A DNA stretch of 64,000 nt from Amycolatopsis sp. WAC 01376. GTDB lineage: Bacteria > Actinomycetota > Actinomycetes > Mycobacteriales > Pseudonocardiaceae. The stretch lies in assembly GCF_003947415.1 (NCBI RefSeq), contig NZ_QHKL01000003.1, forward strand, positions 744,001 through 808,000, given 5' to 3'. How positions within the stretch are numbered: the stretch's first letter is position 1; each line of letters starts with the position of its first letter. The notes under the pieces are model-generated. The model saw nothing but the letters and a program-made list of their open reading frames with translations, had not been told where the DNA came from and searched no databases. The position numbers were made by a program, and so were the translations under genes. Shown one piece after another: positions 57,761 through 64,000 of the stretch.

Positions 57761-58924
57761 TCAGGAACCGGGTTTCGCCGACCCCACCACCCACATCGAG
57801 AAGAACTGCGAACCGCCGCCGTACGCGTGCCCGAGCGCGATCCGCGCGCCGTCGACCTGGTAGTCCCCGGCCCGGCCCATCACCTGTTTGGCCGCTTCGG
57901 AGAAGCGGAGCATCCCGGACGCGCCGATCGGGTTCGACGACAGCACGCCGCCCGACGGGTTGATCGGCAAGCGGCCGCCGAGCGCGGTTTCGCCGGCCTC
58001 GGTGAGCTTCCAGCCTTGGCCCTCGTCGGTGAATCCCAGGTTCTCCAGCCACATCGGCTCGAACCACGAGAAGGGCACGTAGATCTCGGCGGTGTCCACT
58101 TCGGACAGTGGGTCGGTGATGCCCGCGTCCCGCCACAGCGCGGCGGCGGCGTCCCGTCCGGCCTGGGGGTTCACCTGGTCGCGTCCGGCGAACGTGGTCG
58201 GTTCGGTGCGCATCGCGGTCGCGTGGATCCACGCCGCGCGACCGGGGACGGCGTCGCCCGAGGCTTCGTCGCCGATCACCATCGCGCAGGCGCCGTCCGA
58301 GGACGGGCACGTTTCGTCGTAGCGGATCGGGTCCCACAGCATCTGCGACGCCTGCACGGACTCGACCGTGATGTCGGACTGCCGCAGATGAGCGTACGGA
58401 TTGAGGGCGCCGTTGCGGCGATCCTTGGCCGCGACGATCGCGCCGACGTGGTCGGGCGCGCCGGACCGGCGGATGTACGAGCGCACGTGCGGCGCGAAAT
58501 AGCCACCCGCCCCGGCGCCCACCGGCATCTGGAACGGCGGCAGGATCGACAGGCCCCACATCGCGTTCGACTCGGATTGCTTCTCGAAGGCCACGGTCAG
58601 CACCCGTTTGTGCACCCCGGCCTGCACCAGCGACGTCGCCACGAGCGCGGTCGACCCGCCGACCGAGCCCGCGGTGTGCACCCGCAGCAACGGTTTCCCG
58701 GTCGCGCCGAGCGCGTCGGCGAGGAACAGTTCGGGCATCATGACGCCCTCGAACAGATCCGGCGCCTTGCCGAGGACGACGGCGTCGATGTCGTCCCAGC
58801 CGGTCTGGGCGTCGAGCATCGCGCGGTCGATGGCCTCCCGGAGCAGTCCGGGCATGGACACGTCGGTGCGTTTGGCCTTGTGGTGGGTCTGGCCGGTTCC
58901 CAGTACGGCCGCGAGGTGCTTCAC
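57761..58924 (-). CDS. ltp3: Ltp3-like thiolase-superfamily lipid-transfer protein
   Basis: 387 aa (Rv3523 about 394). Thiolase fold of the SCPx/Ltp type: VHTAGSVGGSTALVATSLVQAG at the place of the nucleophile Cys has Ser/Gly instead of Cys, and the end INPSGGVLSSNPIGASGMLRF replaces the thiolase GHPxG. Probably an aldolase-like enzyme for branched steroid side chains, as with Ltp2. It pairs with Ltp4 and a DUF35 protein in the order Rv3521-Rv3522-Rv3523. Its start overlaps the ltp4 stop by ATGA. Confidence 0.86.
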   Translation of the reverse strand: MKHLAAVLGTGQTHHKAKRTDVSMPGLLREAIDRAMLDAQTGWDDIDAVVLGKAPDLFEGVMMPELFLADALGATGKPLLRVHTAGSVGGSTALVATSLVQAGVHKRVLTVAFEKQSESNAMWGLSILPPFQMPVGAGAGGYFAPHVRSYIRRSGAPDHVGAIVAAKDRRNGALNPYAHLRQSDITVESVQASQMLWDPIRYDETCPSSDGACAMVIGDEASGDAVPGRAAWIHATAMRTEPTTFAGRDQVNPQAGRDAAAALWRDAGITDPLSEVDTAEIYVPFSWFEPMWLENLGFTDEGQGWKLTEAGETALGGRLPINPSGGVLSSNPIGASGMLRFSEAAKQVMGRAGDYQVDGARIALGHAYGGGSQFFSMWVVGSAKPGS

Positions 58925-59988
58925 GAGAGGACCTCCAAGGTCGCGACCAGGTTCTGCTGGAGGACGGGGCCGCTGGTCGCGTGGGCGAGGGTCTTGCGGG
59001 CGCTGCCGTCGAGGATGCGGTTCGCCGCCTCGCCGATCCGCGCCAGTCCCGCCGAGAACATCGGGTTTCCGGTCAGGACACCGCCGGAGGGGTTGATCCG
59101 CACCTGGTCGCCGAGGCCCAGCGCCTCGCGCAGGATCAGTTCCTGATGGGTGAACGGCGCGTGCAGTTCCGCGACCTCGACGCCGTCGAGATCGAGCGCG
59201 CGCCCGGCGGCCACTGTGGACGGTGACTTGGTGAGATCCCGGACACCGAGCGCGGGGGAGTCGACGCGATGCTCGATGCCGGTGATCACCGCGGGACTGT
59301 CGACGAGGTCCGCCGCTCGCTCGACCGAGGCGAGCACGAGGACGGCGGCGCCGTCGGTGACGGGGGCGATGTCGTGAGCGCGTAAGGGATCCGCGACGAA
59401 CGGGGCGTCAAGGAGATCGGCGACTTCGACCGATCCGGAGAGCTGCGCGGCGGGATTCCCGGTGGCGTCGGCGCGGCTGCGCGCGGCGACTTCGGCGAGA
59501 TCCTTTTCGGACCACAGCCCCGCTTCGAGTCCGAGCCTCGCCTGGATCCCGGCGACGCTCACCGAGTCCGGCCACAGCGGCGCGACGACGTACGGGTCCA
59601 TTTGCAGGGCCAGCACCCGGCGCAACTGCCCGGCGGACGACTTGCCGAACCCGTAGACGAGTGCCGTGTCGACCTCGCCCATCCGGATCTTCAGCCACGC
59701 CTCGTACAACGCCCAAGCGGCGTCCATCTCGACGTGCGACTCGTGGATCGGCGGGAAGGCGCCGATGGCGTCGACCGCGGCGATGAACGAGAACGCGCGG
59801 CCGGCGAGGTAGTCCGAGGAACCGGAGCACCAGAACCCGATGTCCTCTTTGGACAGACCGGTGCGCTCTAATACCTCGGCGAAGATCGGCACCAGCATTT
59901 CCACGCCGTTGGTGGTGCCCGGGGTGCTGCGGACGTTGGGGGCCTGCGCGAAGCCCACGACTGCTACATCTGGCACGGTGGTCCTCAC
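58921..59988 (-). CDS. ltp4: Ltp4-like thiolase-superfamily lipid-transfer protein
   Basis: 355 aa (Rv3522 about 354). Thiolase superfamily: VAVVGFAQAPNVRSTPG, GFWCSGSSDYLAGRAFSF, ELHAPFTHQELILREALGLGDQVRINPSGG. No thiolase Cys at the usual place. Ltp3 and Ltp4 are predicted partners that may cleave C24-branched side chains. Overlaps both neighbours by four bases, so it is tightly coupled. Confidence 0.86.
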   Translation of the reverse strand: MRTTVPDVAVVGFAQAPNVRSTPGTTNGVEMLVPIFAEVLERTGLSKEDIGFWCSGSSDYLAGRAFSFIAAVDAIGAFPPIHESHVEMDAAWALYEAWLKIRMGEVDTALVYGFGKSSAGQLRRVLALQMDPYVVAPLWPDSVSVAGIQARLGLEAGLWSEKDLAEVAARSRADATGNPAAQLSGSVEVADLLDAPFVADPLRAHDIAPVTDGAAVLVLASVERAADLVDSPAVITGIEHRVDSPALGVRDLTKSPSTVAAGRALDLDGVEVAELHAPFTHQELILREALGLGDQVRINPSGGVLTGNPMFSAGLARIGEAANRILDGSARKTLAHATSGPVLQQNLVATLEVLS

Positions 59989-60968
59989 AGATGGTGGGCG
60001 AAGGATTCGTACGGTGCGTCAGGCTCGCCGGTCGGTTCGAAGTGGCCGATGTTCTCCAGCGACGTCCACCATTCGTCCCGCGGTTTCCACGCGGCCCGGA
60101 CCCGCATGCCCATCCGGACGTCGGCGGCGTCGCAGCCGAGGACGAGATGCAGGAACGCGATGTCCGCGCCGTCGAGCAGGATGTACGCGGCCACGTACGG
60201 CGGTTTGATCTTCTGCCCGAGGAACGGCACGTTCACGATGCAGAACGTGGTGACGATGCCGGTGTCGGGCAGTTCGATCTCGTCGGTGGTCGGGACGCCG
60301 TCGGTCGGGCAGGCGCCGCGTGGCGGGATGTAGACCTTCTCGCAGGACGGGCAGCGCTGGCCGATCAGCTTCCCCTCGGCGAGCCCGCGTAGGTACCGGC
60401 TTTCCTCCGGTGACGCGGAATGCTCGTACCGCAGGTGGATCGGCGTGATCACCACGCTGACCGGCGCGCCCTCTTCGCGTTTCGCGATCGGGGGAGGCGC
60501 CTCGGTGGATTCTGTGTCGGGGCCGTCGGCGGGGACGAAGTAGGCGATGTCCCGGATGTGGCCGACGGTCTCGTCCGCCCAGCGGATCCGCACTCGCTGT
60601 CCAGTGTGGACGCTCGCGGGGGAGCCCGCGTCGACCGCGTGCAGGATCGACGTGTCGGCGCCGTCGAGCCGGATCAGCGCCCAGGCGAACGGCCGCGACA
60701 ACGGCTGGCCGTCGAGGGGTTCGGCGATCCAGGACCAGGAGACGATCTCGCCCTCGGAGGCCACCGGCACGAAGTCGGACAGCACCTCGGCGGTCACGGG
60801 ATCGTATTCCAGCGGCGGCACGTGCACGCGGCCGTCACTGCCGCGAACGCCTTCGACGCGGCGCTCGCGCAGGGCGTTGACGAACCGGCCGAGCACGGGG
60901 CCGACCGAGCGGGTGTAGTCGAAGCCCACGTTGAGCGGGGCCGACAGCGGGAGTTCGGGTGCGCTCAC
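59985..60968 (-). CDS. tandem DUF35 protein, partner of Ltp3/Ltp4
   Basis: 327 aa, start GTG 60968 nine bases from the operator. Two DUF35/OB-fold units: residues ~1-170 without Cys ribbon, and ~185-327 with the ribbon C-P-S-C...C-P-T-D (LIGQRCPSCEKVYIPPRGACPTD), three Cys plus Asp. Matches Rv3521, encoded just before ltp4. By analogy with ChsH2-Ltp2, it should activate the Ltp aldolases. The N-terminal unit shows an extra strand pattern ADETVGHIRDIAYF. Confidence 0.85.
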   Translation of the reverse strand: MSAPELPLSAPLNVGFDYTRSVGPVLGRFVNALRERRVEGVRGSDGRVHVPPLEYDPVTAEVLSDFVPVASEGEIVSWSWIAEPLDGQPLSRPFAWALIRLDGADTSILHAVDAGSPASVHTGQRVRIRWADETVGHIRDIAYFVPADGPDTESTEAPPPIAKREEGAPVSVVITPIHLRYEHSASPEESRYLRGLAEGKLIGQRCPSCEKVYIPPRGACPTDGVPTTDEIELPDTGIVTTFCIVNVPFLGQKIKPPYVAAYILLDGADIAFLHLVLGCDAADVRMGMRVRAAWKPRDEWWTSLENIGHFEPTGEPDAPYESFAHHL

Positions 60969-60976
60969 CGTTTGAG

Positions 60977-60990
60977 TGAAACACGTTCTC
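60977..60990. promoter_or_regulatory. KstR-type operator before the DUF35-ltp4-ltp3 operon, 7 of 8
   Basis: TGAAACACGTTCTC differs from TNNAACNNGTTNNA only in its last base. It ends eight bases from the GTG start of the DUF35 gene, so it probably overlaps the promoter or the RNA start. Confidence 0.75.
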
Positions 60991-61041
60991 GATTTTCCGG
61001 CAAGATCGGTCGTGTCGGGCCCGCTGACGGTTGCTCTTGAG

Positions 61042-61055
61042 TGGAACACGTTCTA
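61042..61055. promoter_or_regulatory. KstR-type operator before the acyl-CoA ligase, perfect consensus
   Basis: TGGAACACGTTCTA fits all eight fixed positions and lies 11 bp upstream of the ligase ATG at 61067. With the site at 60977 it covers the divergent promoter pair. Confidence 0.8.
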
Positions 61056-61066
61056 GATTTGCGGGT

Positions 61067-62626
61067 ATGTCGACTGCCACCGGGACACTTGGGGTCTGGA
61101 ACATCGCCGCGCAGGAGCCGGAGCGGGTCGCACTCGTCGATCCGGACGGCCGCTCGATCGGCTACGGAGAGCTCGCCGCGAAAGCGAACGCCTACGCGCG
61201 AGGGCTTCAGGCGCTCGGGCTCGAGGCCGGGGACGTGATCGTCGTCCTGCAGCCCAACGGCGACGAACTCGTCGCGGCCTATTTCGCCGCCATCCAGTCG
61301 GGTCTGTACATCGTGGTGGTCAACTGGCATCTGGTCGGGCCGGAGGTCGCCTACATCCTTTCCGACAGCGGCGCCAAGGCCTTCCTCGCGCACGAACGCT
61401 TCGCCGACGTCGCGATCGCCGCCGCCGACGAGGCCGGGATCCCGGAACGCGGGCGATTCGCCGTCGGCGACGTCGAGGGCTTCCGCCGGATCGAGGAACT
61501 CGGCTCCGGCGAGGGCGACGGGCGTCCGGAGCGGCGCACCGCGGGCTCGCCGATGCTGTACACGTCCGGGACCACGGGACGGCCCAAGGGTGTCCGGCGG
61601 CCGCTGACCGGCGCCGACCCCGACTCCGTTCCGGGCGCGTCGACGTGGTTCTTCGGGATCTTCGGCCTGGCGCCGCACGACGAGCACGTGCACCTGTGCG
61701 GATCACCGCTCTATCACACGGCGGTGCTCAACTTCGTCGCCATCTCGCTGCAGCTGGGGCATACCGCGGTGCTGATGGACCGCTGGGACGCCGAGGACAT
61801 GCTGCGGCTGATCGAGCGGCACCGCGTCACGCACAGTCATATGGTCCCGACACAGTTCCGCCGCCTGCTCGCGCTGCCGGACGACGTCCGCGCGGCCTAC
61901 GACCTGAGTTCGCTGCGCGTGATGATCCACGGCGCCGCGCCTTGTCCGCTGGAGGTCAAACGCCGGATGCTCGACTGGTGGGGGCCGGTCGTCACCGAGT
62001 ACTACGCGGCCACCGAGGGCGGCGGGACGGCGATCTCGGGGGAGGAGTGGCTCGAGAAGCCGGGTTCGGTGGGGCTGCCGTGGCCGGGTTCGACGATCAA
62101 GATCCTCGACGACGAGGGCACGGAACTGCCCGCCGGCGAGACCGGCACCGTGTACATGAAGATGGGCGACTCGAAGTTCGAGTACCACAAGGACCGGGCC
62201 AAGACGGACAAAGCGCGCGTCGGGGACCTGTTCACGCTCGGCGACGTCGGGCATCTCGACGAGGACGGTTACCTCTTCCTGCACGACCGCAAGGCGGACC
62301 TGATCATCTCGGGCGGGGTCAACATCTACCCGGCGGAGATCGAGGGCGAACTGGTGATGCACCCGAAGATCGCCGACGTCGCGGTGTTCGGTGTCCCGCA
62401 CGAGGACTGGGGCGAGGCGATCAAGGCCGTCGTCGAGCCCGTGGACGGCGTCGAGCCCTCCGACGAGCTGACCGCGGAGATCCTCGAGTACGCGGCGTCG
62501 CGGCTCGCGAAGTTCAAACTCCCGCGTTCCGTCGACTACTTGCCCGAACTCCCCCGCGACCCGAACGGGAAGCTCTACAAGCGCAAGCTCCGCGACCCCT
62601 ACTGGGCCGGTCACCCCGTCCCCTGA
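61067..62626 (+). CDS. acyl-CoA ligase (FadD) of the KstR-type regulon
   Basis: 519 aa adenylate-forming ligase. Start ATG 61067; an upstream GTG is inside the operator. P-loop YTSGTTGRPKGVRR, adenylate motif YYAATEGGG, FTLGDVGHLDEDGYL, hinge DRKADLIISGGVNIYP and catalytic Lys in DPNGKLYKRKL. Not a FadD19 or FadD3 orthologue by sequence feel; nearest types are the FadD4/FadD17 and bile-acid-CoA-ligase-like enzymes. It probably activates a side-chain acid of cholesterol or of a phytosterol/bile acid. No terminator but the palindrome at 62631 follows. Confidence 0.85.
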   Translation: MSTATGTLGVWNIAAQEPERVALVDPDGRSIGYGELAAKANAYARGLQALGLEAGDVIVVLQPNGDELVAAYFAAIQSGLYIVVVNWHLVGPEVAYILSDSGAKAFLAHERFADVAIAAADEAGIPERGRFAVGDVEGFRRIEELGSGEGDGRPERRTAGSPMLYTSGTTGRPKGVRRPLTGADPDSVPGASTWFFGIFGLAPHDEHVHLCGSPLYHTAVLNFVAISLQLGHTAVLMDRWDAEDMLRLIERHRVTHSHMVPTQFRRLLALPDDVRAAYDLSSLRVMIHGAAPCPLEVKRRMLDWWGPVVTEYYAATEGGGTAISGEEWLEKPGSVGLPWPGSTIKILDDEGTELPAGETGTVYMKMGDSKFEYHKDRAKTDKARVGDLFTLGDVGHLDEDGYLFLHDRKADLIISGGVNIYPAEIEGELVMHPKIADVAVFGVPHEDWGEAIKAVVEPVDGVEPSDELTAEILEYAASRLAKFKLPRSVDYLPELPRDPNGKLYKRKLRDPYWAGHPVP

Positions 62627-62630
62627 CGCG

Positions 62631-62687
62631 TTTAGTCCTCTCGATGCGGTGCTTGCGCGTGCAACTACCCGCATCGAGAGGACTAAA
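62631..62687. terminator. 19-bp perfect inverted repeat between convergent genes
   Basis: TTTAGTCCTCTCGATGCGG (62631-62649) pairs exactly with 62669-62687, loop 19 nt. It lies 4 bp after the ligase stop and 8 bp before the end of echA19. Likely bidirectional terminator, third perfect palindrome at a convergent pair in the right part of the window. Confidence 0.62.
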
Positions 62688-62695
62688 TGCGGGGG

Positions 62696-63523
62696 TTAGC
62701 GGCCCCTGAAGACGGGTTTGCGCTTCTCGGCGAAGGCGCGGGGGCCTTCCTTCGCGTCTTCGCTCGCGAAGACCTCGATGCCGTACTGGGCGTCGAGCTT
62801 GAAGGCCTCTTCCTCGTGCATGCCCTCGGTGTCGCGCAGGGTCTTGAGGATCGCGCGGACCGCGAGCGGGCCGTTCGCGGAGATGAGGCTTGCGAGTTCG
62901 AGAGCCTTGTCCAAGGCCTGCCCGTCCGGGACGACGTGGCCGATCAGGCCGATCTCCAGCGCCTCGGCCGCCTTGATGTGCCGTCCGGTCAGCAGCAGGT
63001 CCGCGGCGACGGTGTACGGGATCTGGCGGGGGAGCCGCACGGCCGAACCGCCCATCGGGAACAGGCTCCAGCGCGCCTCGGAGACGCCGAACTTCGCGCT
63101 CTCGCCCGCGACGCGGATGTCGGTACCTTGCAGGATCTCCGTGCCGCCGGCGATCGCGGCGCCTTCGACGGCGGCGATCAACGGCTTCGTCAGCCGGCGG
63201 CCCTTGAGCAGGCCCTCGATCCGGCTGGGGTCGAACGTGCCCTTCTCGAACGAGTCGGACGGCGAGTTCTTCGACATCGACTTCAGATCCGCGCCCGCGC
63301 AGAACGCGCCACCCGCGCCGGTGAGCACACAGCAGCGGATGTCGTCGTCCTCGTCGACCCGGTTCCACGCCTCGACCATGATGCCGAGCATCTCGCCGCT
63401 GAGCGCGTTGCGGGCCTCGGGCCGGTTCATCGTGACCACGAGGGTGTGTTCGATCTTTTCCACCAGTGCGTGCGGTTCGCCCACCACGTTTTTCAAAGTT
63501 TCAGCCTCCCAAGGAGCGGCCAT
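62696..63523 (-). CDS. echA19: EchA19: steroid side-chain enoyl-CoA hydratase
   Basis: 275 aa (Rv3516 about 263), start ATG 63523 behind GGGAGG; the frame opens earlier inside the operator. Crotonase fold: AFCAGADLKSMSK oxyanion loop, GAAIAGGTEILQGTDIRVAG second loop, and EARWSLFPMGGSAVRLPRQIP. EchA19 hydrates the C22 enoyl-CoA of the cholesterol side chain. Divergent from fadD19 as in Rv3516/Rv3515c, with one KstR-type box between. Confidence 0.9.
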   Translation of the reverse strand: MAAPWEAETLKNVVGEPHALVEKIEHTLVVTMNRPEARNALSGEMLGIMVEAWNRVDEDDDIRCCVLTGAGGAFCAGADLKSMSKNSPSDSFEKGTFDPSRIEGLLKGRRLTKPLIAAVEGAAIAGGTEILQGTDIRVAGESAKFGVSEARWSLFPMGGSAVRLPRQIPYTVAADLLLTGRHIKAAEALEIGLIGHVVPDGQALDKALELASLISANGPLAVRAILKTLRDTEGMHEEEAFKLDAQYGIEVFASEDAKEGPRAFAEKRKPVFRGR

Positions 63524-63533
63524 TGCCCGGAAC

Positions 63534-63547
63534 GATAACATGTTCTA
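63534..63547. promoter_or_regulatory. KstR-type operator between echA19 and fadD19, 7 of 8
   Basis: GATAACATGTTCTA differs from TNNAACNNGTTNNA only in its first base. Single site in the 34-bp gap, ten bases from each start codon, so one repressor dimer pair can block both promoters. Confidence 0.78.
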
Positions 63548-63557
63548 CTTTGAAGGA

Positions 63558-64000
63558 GTGGCACTCAATATCGCGGATCTACTCGAGCACGCCGTCGACG
63601 CCGTGCCGGAGCGCATCGCGGTCGTCTGCGGCGATCGGCGGGTCACCTTCGCCGAACTGGAAGAGCGCGCCAACCGGCTGGCGCACCATCTCGCCGCACA
63701 CGGCGTGGGACCTGGAGCCCACATCGGTGTCTATTCCCGGAACTCGATCGAGGCACTGGAATCGATGATCGCCGCGTACAAGCTGCGCGCGATCGCGGTC
63801 AACGTCAACTACCGTTACGTCCACGGCGAATTGCGGTACCTGTTCGACAACGCCGACCTCGTGGCGCTGGTCCACGAGCGCCAGTATTCGGACAAGGTGG
63901 CCGCCGTCCTGCCGGAGACGCCGAAACTGAAACACGTTGTCGTCGTCGACGACGGAAGCGACGGCGATTACTCGTCCTACGGCGGCGTGGACTACGAAGC
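63558..64000 (+). CDS. fadD19: FadD19: steroid side-chain acyl-CoA ligase, cut by window edge
   Basis: The first 147 codons are present. The N-terminus MALNIADLLEHAVDAVPERIAV and the segment VNVNYRYVHGELRYLFDNADLVALVHER agree closely with M. tuberculosis FadD19 (ALNIADL, VNVNFRYVEGELRYLFDN as I recall), an unusually clear match. FadD19 activates C26/C24-branched steroid side-chain acids with CoA. Start GTG 63558 behind GAAGGA. The P-loop and later motifs lie beyond the window. Confidence 0.9.
   Translation, partial: MALNIADLLEHAVDAVPERIAVVCGDRRVTFAELEERANRLAHHLAAHGVGPGAHIGVYSRNSIEALESMIAAYKLRAIAVNVNYRYVHGELRYLFDNADLVALVHERQYSDKVAAVLPETPKLKHVVVVDDGSDGDYSSYGGVDYE

Noticed and set aside
1..64000. 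tRNA, rRNA or riboswitch
   Set aside because: None recognised on either strand by reading; gaps are short and mostly explained by operators or palindromes. A covariance-model search would settle it.

Overview
High-GC actinomycete DNA, most likely a Pseudonocardiaceae chromosome such as Amycolatopsis (inferred from GC, GTG starts, ATGA/GTGA gene overlaps and gene families; no rRNA or tRNA is present to confirm it). The window is dominated by an aerobic cholesterol/steroid catabolic regulon, and about half of the genes have a recognisable role in it. Gene order inside each operon matches Mycobacterium tuberculosis and Rhodococcus, but operons that are scattered there are packed here into 64 kb. 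No transposase, integrase, prophage or CRISPR array was seen.

Layout. 1-7.2 kb: esterase, WS/DGAT acyltransferase, then the C3 side-chain operon chsE1-chsE2-chsH2-chsH1-ltp2. 7.2-9.3 kb: membrane protein, stand-alone riboflavin kinase, methyltransferase. 9.4-14.4 kb (minus): kstD-kshA-small Cys protein-kshB-chsH3. 14.5-19.7 kb (plus): KstD-family flavoprotein, then hsaADCB. 19.6-24.6 kb: desaturase, HEAT/MerR pair, SnoaL protein, ECF sigma factor, HIT protein. 24.6-33.7 kb: ring C/D regulon around a KstR2 box: fadD3-hydratase-fadE31-32-33 leftward, fadE30-ipdF-kstR2-fadA6 rightward. 33.6-35.4 kb: MFS exporter and HxlR regulator. 35.8-42.3 kb: a putative transmembrane electron-transfer operon (FAD reductase, 3Fe-4S ferredoxin, bis-heme membrane protein, DUF4142 protein, lipoprotein) divergent from an ECF sigma/anti-sigma pair and a Q/N-rich DUF1996 protein. 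42.4-45.6 kb: miscellaneous genes and a 660-bp nested inverted-repeat element. 45.6-50.8 kb: echA20-ipdA-ipdB-ipdC divergent from two SDRs. 50.8-57.7 kb: GNAT, SCO6745-like, flavin/PNPOx-like proteins, fadA5 divergent from cyp125, transglutaminase, YihY. 57.7-64 kb: ltp3-ltp4-DUF35, an acyl-CoA ligase, echA19 and the start of fadD19.

How it works together. CYP125 oxidises the sterol side chain. FadD19 and the other ligase activate acids, EchA19, ChsH3, FadA5, ChsE1E2, ChsH1H2 and Ltp2 (perhaps Ltp3/4) shorten the chain, KstD and KshAB open ring B, HsaABCD degrade ring A, and FadD3, FadE30-33, IpdF, EchA20, IpdAB, IpdC and FadA6 degrade the C/D-ring acid HIP. Ten sites fit the KstR palindrome TNNAACNNGTTNNA at 7 or 8 of 8 fixed positions, and two fit the KstR2 palindrome (one perfect, one 8/10). 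Together they sit in front of every recognised steroid operon. kstR2 is in the window; kstR is not.

Six of the convergent gene pairs are separated by long, often perfect palindromes. Two of these differ by paired compensatory substitutions. They belong to dispersed repeat families, one copy of which appears to have been captured as the C-terminal tail of the HxlR regulator.
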